A stretch of DNA of 64,000 nucleotides from Acanthosepion pharaonis. Lineage: Eukaryota > Mollusca > Cephalopoda > Sepiida > Sepiidae. Of this stretch, positions 31,204 to 43,934 are shown piece after piece (position 1 is the stretch's first letter; every line of letters starts with the position of its first letter). The translations under genes and the position numbers were made by a program. The stretch is taken from assembly GCA_903632075.3 (NCBI GenBank), contig CAHIKZ030005498.1:2736001-2800000 (forward strand), written 5' to 3'. The notes under the pieces were generated by a model. The model was not told the DNA's origin, made no database searches, and saw only the letters and a list, made by a program, of their open reading frames with translations.

Positions 31204-31262
<59 letters not shown>
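31190..31262. repeat. (TA)n abutting a truncated CUGAGGA box
   Basis: CGCCTGAGGATTGAA at 31195-31209 runs directly into about 27 TA units. Confidence 0.9.
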
Positions 31263-31267
<5 letters not shown>

Positions 31268-32038
31268 ATAGCTGGCCACTCGTATTCGAGGATACCCATC
31301 TATTAGGGCGGCTAGCCAATCTCTATTGCCGACGCTTGCTCAGGTACATTTGGGTTTGCTCAACACCCACAGCACCAAACTCTCAAAATGGCTTATACTG
31401 CACCTATGCTGAGCAGACCTTAGTTACAGTTTCTGGAAGAGAGCATGTTATCTAGCGTGATCAACAATCTGAACAAGGCCAGCACGCTCAAACCCTCGAT
31501 AAGCACAGCTATCGACGGCCCCCAAGAGTTTCGTCTGCCCAATTTCACTCAAAAGGGTTGGCACAACCGATGAAACAGTTTTTAATTTTTCCAAATTTGC
31601 CATTATCTGGAATATTTTTTCAGACCGATAATTTTATCTAGGATTTGTATGTTTATTTACTCTCTGGATAACATAATTAAGGTCTTGAAAATTTATTTTT
31701 ACTTGATTTTCTGTTTTCGGTTTTCGATTTTTTAAATAACAAGTATTTATTTATTTTCCTTTTTAATTTGATTTTTTATTTTTGATTTTATTTTATTTAT
31801 ATCTGTAAAAAACAATAAACTACAATTAACTGTTTTCTCTCTAGCGAACAATAGCTCAGCTTTTGGTAAATTCTCAAACCAAAACAAAACTATTAAATAA
31901 TCCTGCCTTATAATTCGGATGTTTAATCACGTTAAAAAATAGACTGCGAAAATTGCTGTCTGGAAAATAAATAAATATATATATATGTTTCAAATTACAT
32001 TAACGAAAATTAAAATCTTCATTGGGTTAAATAAACAA

Positions 32039-32048
<10 letters not shown>
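31263..32048. other. Unassigned; AT-rich
   Basis: 31263-31565 is less AT-rich and looks like a degenerate repeat, but I found no second copy. 31600-32040 is T/A-rich. Confidence 0.4.
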
Positions 32049-32085
<37 letters not shown>

Positions 32086-32626
32086 AATAGTCCGACAAAT
32101 TTTAAGACATCCGGTGTTTATATATTCTTTTTATATAACAAATATTTACCCACAATGCTCTGTTTTATACCCGTATATGTAATAAATTTAGAAAGCCTGA
32201 ATATAATGTTGTTTAATACTATTTATTATAAACAGACTATTCAACTCTAAATTTTTGTCTATAAAAAAAAAAATGTATAAATAAAAATATCTTAAAATAT
32301 ATATATATATATCTGTATATATATATATATATATATATTGTGTGTATTTAGGCAGTCAATCATTCATACACGTTTCATTAAATAATATAGACAAGTGTTG
32401 TCTATTCATTTTATGTAAACTCTTTTCATAACGTCTAATAAGTTTAATAACATTATCATTGAACGAAGAAAGAAATTCACAATATTGATCCATATTTTTA
32501 ATACAATCTAAGACTTTCGCCTTACATAAACCATTATCAAAGATTCAATTACAACATATTAACAATATACGGACAAGACAGTGATGATAGTCTGTGATTT
32601 TTTTACATAGATAATTTCTAACAACG

Positions 32627-32684
<58 letters not shown>

Positions 32685-32686
32685 TC

Positions 32687-32742
<56 letters not shown>
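32049..32742. repeat. (TA)n clusters
   Basis: TA runs at 32049-32082, 32299-32338, 32630-32679 and 32694-32742. The sequence between is AT-rich with no recognised element. Confidence 0.9.
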
Positions 32743-32746
<4 letters not shown>

Positions 32747-34950
32747 AATACAGTGAAATCCCTTAAAGATCAATAATTATCGCTAATGTAAAATTTTGCG
32801 CTTGATTTCCACCTGCGAATGTCGCCAATGAATTAAAAAAATAAAGAATAGGTGCAACATTGAACACCGTTTTCGCGGACGAATTTATTCATATATATTT
32901 ATCTGTGTGCATTTTCGGCTTAATGTCGCTTCCTTTCTCTCGCTTCGGCAAAGCAAAGATTTTGTTTAAAGATGGACAAAAAAAAACAGAAAGAAAAAGA
33001 AATATGAAATCTTGTTCGTTGTATTCCATCAACTTCTTCCCCCCTTTCGCTCTTGTCCCATTAAGAAGTCTCATTAAGATTACCAGTTCCATCAATTAAT
33101 TAACTCTTGTCTCTGTATTCGCATTAAAACTGACAAGGCTTTCCTGATGCGTCGTGACATTTGATGGCCCTGTTAAAAATGTCTTTCAAGAACTCTGATG
33201 GCAGTCAGCTTTATCATCTCATATGCTTTTTTTCCCCCGATCAGCATAACATTTAATTATAACAAAGGGTAAAGTTAACTTCGTATTCAGTGCAAATTCG
33301 CTTCTAACTTCACCTAATAAAACAGCCCTATGAGATGTTTAAGTGTTTGTCACCAGTAAGAATTCCGAGTCATTAATTTCAGGTGATTATCAGTGTTTCA
33401 GAAATAACACTGTCATTTTAAGTCTTCCGGACTTCGGATCTAATTCTTTTTAAGATATCTTCTTCGGGTTTTCATAAGTCATTACAGTTATAAGAGTTTT
33501 TCCGTATTTTTGATCTCATTATTTTTAACGAATGTACATTAATATATTTGCAACGACCTTCCTCCAAAAAAGCAGCAAAAAAATGAACTAGAGATTCATC
33601 AGTTATATTGAACGGCGTCTTCACGTCCATATTTACTTTGTTAGATACGTCTACAGATTCACGATACCTAGGGGGTTAAAATGAATTTTTAAAAACGAAA
33701 AATCTTTCTTGAATGTTTTATTTCGGCTTTAATTTCAAGTTAATAGATTAAATTTAATATTTCGAATGAGCAAATCACTTTGCTCGATTTCAAAAATAAT
33801 TTAAATTGACTAGAAGCAGTTTTATGATTTTATTTTTTTGGTCCAAAACGTTTGTTTTCAGCGCCATTTTTAGCCCGCATATTCTGCAATCTCATCCTCT
33901 TTATTAAAAATTCTTCCAAAAATAAAATATACTTTTCTGAAACTTTATTGGAGAAATGTTTTAAAGTATAATTAATCTGATTTGCAAGAAATGTTATTTA
34001 ATTCAAATTTAAAATATCGCAAAAATGCAGTATCTGCTTATTTAAGCTGTTTACAGCTTGATGATACTGATTTTATCTGATGTTATTATATGGTGGCTTT
34101 AGCCGTAAAAAAAAATAAGTGAATATAACGTGAGCGCCTTTTATGTATAATTTTAAGTGCTCTGTAATCTTAAAAATTTAAGAAAATATTCTCCGTATAT
34201 ATTTTTTTTTAATTTAGATAAGTTTTAGCGTTAAATTTACGATAGTTATCACTCTTATTTTTTGATATTCTTGTGTATGACCGCCCGTGTATACAAAAAT
34301 CGGAACGTTTATAAGCATACAAAAATAATTCAATTTTTTTTTAAATATGCGACTTCTGTAAATTGAAATTATAATGACAATATGCGCTAACGGTCACACC
34401 ATTCAAACTAAACTTTAAAAGATTTAAAAACTTTATAAATCAGATTGTAAAAATGAGAACAAATCCATCTAATTTTCTTCTTAATACATTATCGTCCTTA
34501 ATATGTAATATTAAAAACAATTAAAGGCTTTTCTAATTAAACAATGTCTTACTTTTATAGCATTTTTTAACTTACGATTCATAGCAGATTTATGGTAAGA
34601 CAAGATCTGATTTTACAAAAAAAAAAATTTATATTCTTCGAAGACATTTGCTTTTAACTAATATAGTCACTAAAAACTATCTCTTTCACTTTCTCGAGTT
34701 TTCATAAAATTAGATAAGTGGCGTGAAACACATATAAAAAATATATTTTTAATAAGATTTTCTAAAAGAAATACTTCTAAAATAATTTTATTCATTTGTT
34801 AATAAATCCGAAAAGTTTTATTAAAATCTGACAATTATTTGATATTTGCAAGAATTTTCAATGCCTCAAAAACAAAACTGTTCTCTTTTACTCACCACAG
34901 AGAACCCTCACCGCCTCCCATTAGAATGTCAGCTGCTCAACTCCACGAGA
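32743..34950. other. AT-rich unique-looking sequence, no gene found
   Basis: About 2.2 kb with few repeats, the longest such stretch here. The overlapping frames at 32860-33099 (+) and 33095-32889 (-) lack recognisable domains. I see no exon with conserved coding features. Confidence 0.5.
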
Positions 34951-34959
34951 GCACCTCTC

Positions 34960-35660
34960 TGTGACTGCTTGGTCTCACACTGTCCGCCGACCTTAGATGG
35001 AACAAATACATTAAAACAATAGCTTTAGCTACCGCAGGAAATTTAGTTCCCTGTGTCGTGCCAGAAAAGTTTTTTCTCGCCTGAGTCCATCCGTCAGATC
35101 TATAAATCAACCATTCGCCCTTGCGCGAAATATTGCTGTCGTATATGGTCTGGAGCCCCCGTTGTTCGTCTTAAGGTCCTCGACAAAATCCGATATGCAA
35201 TGTGGCCGGCCCTGATCTGGCATCTCGTTTACAGTTGCTATGTCAAAGACGTGCCGTCGCCTCCCTCTGTCTTTTCTACAAATACTTTCACGGTAACTGC
35301 TCCGACGAGCTACTTTCTCTAGTTCCCAAACTGCATGAATTTAAACGTGCTACTAGGTTGGCATCTCAGTCCCACTCTTTCACTGACGAAGCTGTAAAAC
35401 GTCACTTTCTCTTCTGCTCCAATAGCTTCATGTCTCGCACTTCCCGTCTGTGTAACTCCCTTCCTCTTACTTTCTTCCCTGATAGCTATAATCTCCAACT
35501 ATTGAAATGCAATGTCAATTGACATCTCTAGATGTCTTGATCTATTTCCCGTTCTTCTCTTCATCCTTTACTCTATCACTTCTATTTACTCTTGCTGCCA
35601 TTCTCTGTAACCCCTTTCATGCTAGTGGAACACCCACCTAAAAGGCATAAAAAATAAAAT
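34960..35660 (+). mobile_element. LINE 3' end (Jockey/CR1-like RT)
   Basis: Three frames in succession give LGLTLSADLRWNKYIKTIA, then IRQIYKSTIRPCAKYCC and RIWSGAPVVRLKVLDKIR, then MAGPDLASRLQLLCQRRAVA with SLCLFYKYFHGNCSDELLSL and FKRATRLASQSHSF, ending PDSYNLQLLKCNVN. These are the thumb and C-terminal blocks of a LINE RT (YK..IRPC.EYC...W.GA; RR.A.L.LFYKYFHG.CS.EL). The 3' tail ends in AAAATAAAATAAAAAA at 35650-35667. At least two frameshifts. It is the best-preserved LINE end in the window. Confidence 0.75.
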
Positions 35661-36655
<995 letters not shown>

Positions 36656-36656
36656 T

Positions 36657-37946
36657 TCAGGTCATCCCATAAGTTCTGTCCGAATTTTAACTTCTTGTTA
36701 AGATGAACGAAATTTAAAGAGTATTTTATAATGTCTAATGGAGCTGAACATTATTTTTATGTTTAGATGCATTTAAACTGATAAAATTTTATTTCAGAGA
36801 ACAATAAAATTAAATTTTGTTTGATTAAAACCCTGCTAACATGGAAGTATCCAAGAACCATTTGAGGCACATAATGCTTTATGAGTTCAAGAAAGGAAAA
36901 CTCAGCAGACGAAGCGGCTAGAAACATTCACTCAGTTTATGGAGAGGAATGTGTGAATGAAAGAACTCGCAGAAGATTGTTTGCAAAAATCAGAAGTGGA
37001 GATTTGACCCTTGAAGATGAAGATCGAACCGGACGTCCAGTTGAGTTTGATGAAAAGCTTCTTGAAGCAGCCCTTGAAGAAAATCCTGCTTTATCAGTTG
37101 AGGAATTGGCAGTGGTTCTCAGTTCAAACCATACAACGGTTCATCATCATCTTCAACAACTTGGAAAAGTTCCTGAACTTGGAAAATGTGTGTCTCATGA
37201 TTTGCCCGAAAACAACCTCAAATCCTGAGTTGACATCTGCTCTTCTCTCCATTCTCGCTAAATTGTTTCACCTTTTTTGGATAGACTTGTGACTGGCGAC
37301 GAAAAATGGATCTTCTATCGAAATGTTAAGGGTCGTAGACAGTGGCTTGGTAAAGGGGAAGGACCTCAGCCACAGCCGAGAAGGAAACTTCATGAGCAAA
37401 ATGTTCTTCTTTAAATCTGGTGGGATCTCCAATGAATAATCCACTTTGAATTCTTACCACCTAATGCAGCAATTAATGCTCAAATATACTGTCAGCAATT
37501 AGAGCGTTTGAACCAAGCTTTGAGGAAAAAAAGCCCTGCTCTAGTGAATCGAAAAGGGGTGATGTTTCATCAGGACAATGCGCGACCCCACACAGCAAGA
37601 ATTACGTCACAAAAGATCGAAAAACTTGGTTGGGAGAAAATTCCTCATCCACATTATTCTCCCGATCTTGCTCCTTCAGATTACTATTTGTTTCGTAACT
37701 TACAGAATCATTTGGAAGAAACAGCTTTTGTAACATAGGAAAACGTTAAAACTGATATTTGGGAGTTCTTCGAATCAAAGCCAAAAGAATTTTACAGTAA
37801 TGGAATTAGTAAGCTTGTTAATAGATGGAAGGAAGTCATAGATAATCAGGGAAAATACATTGTTGATTGAATCTGTAATTAAATGTAACATTTGGTCACT
37901 TGTTTTCTTTATTCAAAATTCGGACAGAACTTATGGGATGGCCTGA
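36657..37946 (+). mobile_element. Mariner element with 32-bp terminal inverted repeats
   Basis: Left TIR 36657-36688 starts TCAGGTCATCCCATAAGTTC; right TIR 37915-37946 is its inverse with a single mismatch (T to C at position 7). The element is 1290 bp, normal for mariner, and carries one transposase remnant. Flanks are TATA-rich on both sides, compatible with TA targeting, but the exact TA duplication cannot be read because the left flank is ...TAGT. Confidence 0.9.
36841..37870 (+). pseudogene. Mariner transposase (D,D34D), inactivated
   Basis: Cut-and-paste DNA transposase. The ATG at 36841 opens MEVSKNHLRHIMLYEFKKGK, then a frame change near 36895-36903. The rest lies in one frame to the TGA at 37868. 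Blocks in order: NERTRRRLFAKIRSGD, EDRTGRP (linker between HTH motifs), VLSSNHTTVHHHL, LVTGDEKWIFYRNVK (first Asp), LVNRKGVMFHQDNARPHTAR (second Asp), YSPDLAPSDYYLF (third Asp, 34 residues after the second), and FYSNGISKLVNRWKEVIDN near the end. About 343 residues, the normal mariner length. In-frame stops at 37226, 37259, 37412, 37433 and 37736 plus the frameshift make it dead, but the catalytic triad is intact. Confidence 0.9.
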
Positions 37947-37961
37947 TATAGGTATAGTCAT

Positions 37962-37964
<3 letters not shown>

Positions 37965-38024
<60 letters not shown>

Positions 38025-38051
38025 ATGGGTATATTCATCATTTATATATAC

Positions 38052-38128
<77 letters not shown>

Positions 38129-38130
38129 TA
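37965..38130. repeat. (TA)n tracts
   Basis: TA runs at 37967-38023 and 38043-38126, separated by a GGGTATATTCATCATTT spacer that also recurs before and after (TATAGTCATCATTTT). Confidence 0.95.
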
Positions 38131-38619
38131 TAGTCATCATTTTTATAGACAGTTGATGAAGTCTTTGTTGTATGTTATTAAATCTTTCATGCCAAAAAAT
38201 GCGCCCGAAGTAGAAATTAGATTAGCTTGATTAATCATGTTTTCAGAACAGCTATTTTATATGTTTTAAGAGCATTTAATTTTGTAATTGAGAAGGCGTA
38301 AAGAATACAGAGAGCCCAAAATAAAATTGACTTCATTTAAAATGTGAATATCTGAGTAACTACTAATTGGATTTTCTTCGAATGGGGCTGCCTTTTGCGT
38401 TAAACGGTTAAAGCTTCCGGTCATGCGCAATGTCACAAATACTCCAGCTCCATATTTAACAGGCAACTTTGATTTTTCAAAAATTAAATGCATTTTCAAA
38501 TTTTAACGTTTGTCTTCTTGATTAATCTTCTATATTTTCACTCCTTAATAATACTTCTCTTTTCATTCTTTTCACAAACAGTACCCTCTTGTGTCTTAGT
38601 TGCTTGCATGCGATGAAAT

Positions 38620-38625
<6 letters not shown>
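38131..38625 (+). other. Unassigned, ending in a LINE-type 3' tail
   Basis: 38500-38625 resembles LINE 3' tails here (TACCCTCTTGTGTCTTAG, then TGCATGCGATGAAATTAT before TA repeats). The rest is not recognised. Confidence 0.4.
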
Positions 38626-38673
<48 letters not shown>

Positions 38674-38927
38674 GGTGTCCATAAAGTTCGTGTGCACTTC
38701 AAATTTAAAATTATATTATTAATATTATTATGATGTTAATATTATTAATATTATTATGATGTTAAAAGCTTTTTGAATTTGCAGGTCTGATGAATTGGAT
38801 CGTATTTACGATTCCAATGTAATAAATTATGACCATGGAATATTAGTGTTTAAGCCTTTTTATTAAATCCTTACTCTGTCCTGGACATTGAGTTCTACCT
38901 GGATTCTATCCTCTTGGAAATTTTTAT

Positions 38928-38999
<72 letters not shown>

Positions 39000-39072
39000 A
39001 CGTTTGTATATATATTTGTGTGTTTTAGATATATGTACATATATGTATGTGTATATTAACCACTAATATTAT

Positions 39073-39115
<43 letters not shown>

Positions 39116-39120
39116 TATAT
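38626..39120. repeat. (TA)n/(CA)n/(TG)n tracts with repeat F
   Basis: TA 38626-38671; CA-TA-TG 38931-38995; TA 39078-39112. The block at 38808-38865 (TTCCAATGTAATAAATTAT, CCATGGAATATTAGTG) recurs at 48226-48275 and in part at 47910-47936, always next to (TA)n. Confidence 0.85.
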
Positions 39121-39134
39121 AAGTGGTGTATACG

Positions 39135-39389
39135 GAATGAATTCCAATAACCAACAATTACTATTCTTAAAAGAGTGCTCAATACAAAGTAGGGAAGATA
39201 TAATTATTTTTTAAAAAAATTACAACATAAATATGTTATAAAATCACTACAAAAATAACCATTTTGTTTCAACACCCCCGGTGCCCTATCACGTGATCTT
39301 GCTGATCACTTGATAAGACACCGGGGTGTTGAAACAAAATGATTATTTTTGGATGATTTTATAATATATTTATGTTGTAATTTTTTTAA

Positions 39390-39395
<6 letters not shown>
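39135..39395. mobile_element. Head-to-head inverted hammerhead element, family B, copy 2
   Basis: Left tail with AAGAGTGCTCAATACAAAG, then inverted arms around 39240-39290 and 39322-39380. The right arm on the plus strand (39305-39357) keeps AUCAC, UUGAUAA, GACACC-GG-GGUGUU, GAAAC and ACAAAAU...AUUUUU, but the cleavage/stem I region is mutated (GGAUGAU for GUAGUGAU). The left arm on the minus strand keeps GUA|GUGAU but has GUGAUAG for the box. (TA)n on both outer sides. Confidence 0.65.
39305..39357 (+). ncRNA. Variant hammerhead relic, U3-A8 type (family B, copy 2)
   Basis: UUGAUAA at 39310-39316, stem II, GAAA at 39331-39334 and stem III are kept; the cleavage triplet and stem I 3' strand are lost. 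Its value is as a third witness of the UUGAUAA box. Confidence 0.5.
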
Positions 39396-39435
<40 letters not shown>

Positions 39436-39437
<2 letters not shown>

Positions 39438-39535
39438 AATGTATAAACATAAAATATGATTCCATCACGACATAAAAGTTCTCATGTATTAGGGAACTGT
39501 TATGTAGCGATGGAATCATATTGTAAAAAATAATT
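39436..39535. mobile_element. Short foldback of a hammerhead element terminus
   Basis: ATGATTCCATC (39457-39467) pairs perfectly with GATGGAATCAT (39509-39519). Inside, GACATAA pairs with TTATGT and AGTTC with GAACT. The right arm reads TTATGTA|GCGATGG, the cleavage-side sequence of family A, with the catalytic box region missing. TA tracts on both sides. Confidence 0.55.
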
Positions 39536-39984
39536 ATATATATATATATATATAATGTATATATATATATATATACTTTATTTTAGTATATTAAAACAAA
39601 AACATGTTAAAATCGCCACACAATTACAGTTATGTTTTAACACTACAAATGTGTCTCTGTTATTATATTTTTCATGCAAAACAATGCGCTGTCTTCTGCG
39701 TCTTTTATTACATTTATTGCAATTAAGAAAATCAAACTTTTTACAAAATATCTAAAAAAATATCTTCGAAATATCTAAGACATGAAAACCTTTTTTTCGG
39801 CAATAACGGCCAACACATCGATGGAAGAAGAAGTGAAATGAAAGTCAAATTGTTTTCTGAAAGAAGACCCTGCAAGCTGATCTTGTGAACCAATTCAGGG
39901 TTGACAAGCACTTAGCCAAACAGAGGTGTAATACTAAGAGTTCGATTGTTCGAAAGATTCACCAGAGCTCTCAAAAACTTGAAC
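39536..39984. other. (TA)n then unassigned sequence
   Basis: TA runs at 39536-39575. The block at 39600-39660 (ACAATTACAGTTATGTTTTAA, CAATGCGC further on) resembles the minus strand of family A' (18.99 kb) but is too decayed to fold. Confidence 0.4.
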
Positions 39985-40370
39985 TACAGAAGAGGATTTT
40001 CAACAAGCTGGTATGCCAGAAACAACAAAACATATATTGTGAAGCTTGTTGGATGACAGGGACCAGTTCACGGGGAAACATTTCCTTCATGACAATTGCA
40101 GGGATACCGTCGATTCCACATGCTTTGACATTTAAATAACTAAGTAACTAGATGTTCCAGACAAACGATAATCCAGATGAGTCAAGATTAGAATTTGAAG
40201 AAAAATTACGAGCAAAATATTCTGCTCTACCAGCAGATGTAAACACATCAAAATTTGTGAAGAGAGGGAGGATAGAAGATTTACTTTTATTTAAGATATT
40301 ATTATAGAGCCGCCCGAAGTCGTACGAGCTAAACTTGTCAGAGTCTATTCGGTGCCTCATTCTCTCGTTT
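39985..40370 (-). mobile_element. LINE RT fragment (N-terminal part of RT, Jockey-like)
   Basis: Minus frame 40360-40148: SSILPLFTNFDVFTSAGRAE, then YFARNFSSNSNLDSSGLSF. The next frame (about 40130-40060): NVKACGIDGIPAIVMKEMF, then PRELVPVIQQ. The GIDGIPA block is the start of the LINE RT domain (usually GPDGIPA), and the preceding part is the usual upstream region. The 41210-41470 segment is a second, rearranged copy. Confidence 0.6.
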
Positions 40371-40528
40371 GCCTAGGACAAGTGGTGACTCAGATATTTA
40401 CATTTTTAATGTCAATTTTTAAGTCTCGGTTTTTATAAATCTATTTTTCACTAGTGACCGTTTTTCAAACATGAAGAAAAGGGCCGTTTCCATCTCTCTT
40501 TGCCTGGCACATTTTTCCTATTGCCTAT

Positions 40529-40877
40529 CGTTGTGAATTCCGAGAGAATTCGGTCTCCAATGAAAAACAAACACAAGAATTAAGTATAAGAAATAAAATG
40601 TATTTACACAATCATACAAATGGTAATACTATTAGTAAATCCAGGAACACGGTTAGTAGCAAATACAGATAGATATATACAGTCTCGAAGTAGGACTTCC
40701 TTAGAGTCTACGTGCTTGTAACTGACTTCTGCAAGACGTTACCTCATACTATTACTCTACCTCCAACTCAATCACTATCTATATCCGTTCTGTTCTGACT
40801 CTGGATATTTAACGGCAGCAGTCCAAGTAACATTCTGGTCGAGTCCACTTATATGAAAACGGTGAGGACCCATATCA
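40529..40877. mobile_element. Solo LTR, family 2, copy 2
   Basis: Perfect 5-bp duplication CCTAT at 40524-40528 and 40878-40882. Ends CGTTGTGAATTCC...CCATATCA (first T changed to C). Internal GGTTAGTAGCAAATA and TCGAGTCCACTT match the copies at 16551 and 41855. 349 bp; no internal region. Confidence 0.8.
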
Positions 40878-40882
40878 CCTAT

Positions 40883-41205
40883 CGAAACTATTCCCACTGA
40901 AAAACGCGATTTGAAATTCTTCTTGAGTGAAAGTCCGTATTGAGGCTTTTGTGCTTTCTCGTAAATACAAGATGAAACCACAAGCTTATCTTTCGTTCAA
41001 AACCGCTATAAACTACAGAAATATTTTTCCCGTCTATGCAAACGTGATAGCTCTGATCACAACAGACACTTATTTGAGCCCGATTTTATTAATTGCAAAC
41101 TTGTCTTCAAATACACTAAGTCGTTGTTCGCAGGTTTGGTTTCCGTTACTACTGGAAGCACTTTAAGAGTATGTTAAATAAGTCTTGAATTACCCCACTC
41201 ATCAT
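40883..41205. other. No assignable feature
   Basis: Likely flanking LINE-derived or unique sequence; nothing recognised. Confidence 0.4.
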
Positions 41206-41209
41206 CAAT

Positions 41210-41470
41210 ATTAACTGCTGTCATCTTCTGTCGATAAAGCAGAATTATTTGCCCGAAAATTATCTTCTATTTCTAAAATGATAATCCAGATGAGTCAAGA
41301 TTAGAATTGGAAGAGAATTTACGAGCAAAAAAATTCTGCTTTATCAGCAGAAGATGTTAAGACATCAAATTGAGTGAAAATAGGAGGAATAAAAGATTTA
41401 CACTTATTCAACACAATATTACAGAGCCGCCATTAGTCACGTGAACCAAACCCTTCCTAATTATGATATG
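41210..41470. mobile_element. LINE fragment, inverted duplicate junction
   Basis: 41217-41280 on the plus strand reads SSSVDKAELFARKLSSISK. 41280-41445 on the minus strand reads SFIPPIFTQFDVLTSSADKA then EFFARKFSSNSNLDSSG. The same protein block is therefore present head to head at one junction (about 41280). Confidence 0.5.
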
Positions 41471-41698
41471 ATTGTTTGCTTTAATTTCTTTATATGCTTT
41501 ATTTAATTCTGTTTTATTGCGTTGTTCTACGAGACATGATCAGTAGTCAAGTTCTCGACTGTCTTCTGTGTATGTCTACCATACACTTTATATCTCTTCA
41601 ACATAACATATGCGCATAGATATAATTATATTTCTGTTGTAACCGAGAGTAGGCCAGCACATCCTCAACAAAAATGAACAAAAGTATTACGACAAATT
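41471..41698. other. No assignable feature
   Basis: AT-rich; nothing recognised. Confidence 0.4.
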
Positions 41699-41775
41699 TG
41701 CCGGGTGTAACAACAAAATTGTCCAAATGATGTAACAACGAAATTGTCTAATTGTTACATTAAGCTCTGTTACAA
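41699..41775 (-). mobile_element. Lone terminus of the Tc1/IS630-type TIR transposon
   Basis: CCGGGTGTAACAACAAAAT at 41700, then a second GTAACAACGAAATTGTC unit, then AATTGTTACATTAAGCTCTG. This is the inverse of the right end at 10160-10229 and 26710-26774. No left end found. Confidence 0.7.
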
Positions 41776-41854
41776 CCTTGGGAATGTTACTGAATAGAAT
41801 AATCACAAGAAGACTGATAAGAAACGATAATACTTAGGACAAGAACAACGCATA

Positions 41855-42193
41855 TGTTGTGGATTCCGGGATGAAATCCGGTACCAATAGATAACAAACG
41901 CCAAGAAGGAATATAGGAAAATAAATATATTAATGTAATAATAAAACTGGTAATGCAGGTTAGTAGTTCCAAGAATGCGGGTTAGTAGCAAAATATACAT
42001 ACAGTCGTTGGTATCGACGTATCACTGTATGACTTCTTACTGAGTCTACGCGCATGCTCACTGTGACTCTTGCTCGTTACGTTTGTGCTCGTTCGTCGCT
42101 TGTTCTCTTTCTTCTCCCGGGTATTTACTAGCAGGAATATATTTATACCCTGGGTGAGTCCATTTGTGTAAAAAAGGGGAGAACCCCTCAACA
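41855..42193. mobile_element. Solo LTR, family 2, copy 3
   Basis: Ends TGTTGTGGATTCC...CCCTCAACA; flanks GCATA (41850-41854) and GTATA (42194-42198), 4/5. Internal GGTTAGTAGTTCCAAG, GTGAGTCCATTTG and AAAAAGGGGAGAACC match copy 1. 339 bp. Confidence 0.8.
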
Positions 42194-42364
42194 GTATATA
42201 AGATTCCCCAGCAGCGCAGAGAAGTACTCAACGGCTAGAAGTGAATCAAGTGAATTCCACAATGAATCTCTAAGTGCAGGATATCCACCAACCTCCCCAC
42301 GCGGTCAGATGTGGCAAAAGTCTGAATTTAATGTAGGGTATCCGAACACGTAGGGTCGACCAAA

Positions 42365-42740
42365 AATTCAAAATTTTATTGTTCATTTTGTTTTACTGCA
42401 TATCAACATCAATGGAACATTTAATGCCAACCAGTTTTTGTTTTTTTTTTATTGCTGGCAATATATTTTTTTCCAAAAATGTATTGTTGGTAATATTTTT
42501 TTCAAAAAATGTATTGCTGCTATTAAAACCTATTTTTACAGTCTCATAGTGTTTTGACACCAGTTTAGTGGTTAACTATTTGCCCATAGCTGGAACCCCG
42601 AAAGAGCAACCACCCCATGCCAGGGAGGACCTGGGAACACCATCAATTAAGAGGTGGTTTATCGTCATACGCAGGTCGCCTCATTGGGGGTGGGATGGGG
42701 GTGGTTGTTTTACCCCTCTGCAGTCGACGTATTCTTAAGC
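42365..42740 (+). repeat. Unclassified dispersed repeat R, copy 2
   Basis: TTGTTTTACTGCATATCAAC, then TGCTGGCAATATATTTTTTT and TGTATTGTTGGTAATAT, a CATAGTGTTTTGACACCAG block, and a GGTGGTTTATCGTCATACG end. Same order as 53405-53870 and 7504-7810. Confidence 0.65.
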
Positions 42741-43635
42741 CCCAGCCGACAGGGCAACTAATATTTTTATTATTTTAAATAGAACTACGAATAACAAAAA
42801 AAAAAAAAAAAACAAACTTGCTTCCATCCTAACGCAGAGAAATTTAAGAAATTAAATAAAAGTACTACTAAGCATCTTAAGATAAAAATAAACAAACTAA
42901 TTACAATTAATAACGTCGAAATAAGATTAATGAGGCTCAACAAAATTAACGGTGAGTAGCATCTCGCCGATTTATATGGAAACGTTAAAATCCATAAGCC
43001 AATCTCACCAATCTCCTATAATCTCTTAAATTCCAAGTCCTGTATATAACTTATCTAAAACCCTAAATAAATTGACCCAACTATATTTCTAAATAAATAA
43101 ACAGCAAATTGTGCCTGTGCGTCTGTGTTTCTAAAAACTCTCTAAGTTACGCCAAACTTACTTTACATGGACCTATTTTGGCTTTTTGGAGTCGCGAAGA
43201 TCACGGAATTGAAAATTTGCCCTTCCTCTGATGCTTGAACATCCATCATTGGAATTTGTGTCCGGATGATGAGGGAACAGTTAAAAATTCTAAATTTAAA
43301 ATAATTTAAGAAAATTAGTGATTTTAAAAGTTATTTTTTTAAATTTATACTGAGTTTGAAGTAACATAAAAAAATTGTGAATTTAAATCCTATTGTTTTA
43401 AATTCAGTTTAAAATATCTCCAAGACATGGTTTCTCAGCAGATTGATTGGCGTAAATATCTATCGATTATATCTTTTATCTGCAATATAAACAATCTTTT
43501 CCTGCAGATAAGATGCCTTAATTATTCCATACAAACCTTTCGACAAGTTAGTGTTGAAAAATCCTCGGGTGATACACTTCTAAAAACAAGCGAGAATACT
43601 TTATATTATTTTCATAGCTGTCCATCTATGTATCC
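42741..43635. other. No assignable feature
   Basis: AT-rich; poly-A at 42796-42812. Nothing recognised. Confidence 0.45.
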
Positions 43636-43639
43636 AAGT

Positions 43640-43698
43640 CTGTTTATAACACCATCTATCTATCTATCTATCTATCGCCTTCTGTTCATATCTCTCTC

Positions 43699-43762
<64 letters not shown>

Positions 43763-43861
43763 AGCTTCGTTTATTTCCTTTTTATTCTTTTCCATTTTAT
43801 CTATTCAGATTCTTTATTATCTATCTATCTATCGCTGTCTGTTTATAACACTATCTATCTA

Positions 43862-43897
<36 letters not shown>

Positions 43898-43905
43898 CCA
43901 GTATG
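43640..43905. repeat. (CTAT)n, (CT)n, (TA)n cluster
   Basis: CTAT 43648-43675; CT 43690-43737 into TA 43738-43762; CTAT 43818-43834 and 43851-43897. The 159-codon frame across it is repeat read as protein. Confidence 0.95.
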
Positions 43906-43934
43906 ATTATAACCTCATCTAACTAGCTAGATAG

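Noticed and set aside
32860..33099. Possible exon in the 2.2-kb repeat-poor region
   Set aside because: Both strands are open over the same span, with no splice-site or domain support.
43427..43906. 159-codon frame with an apparently non-repetitive start
   Set aside because: The second half is microsatellite, and the first half has no recognisable domain or start context.
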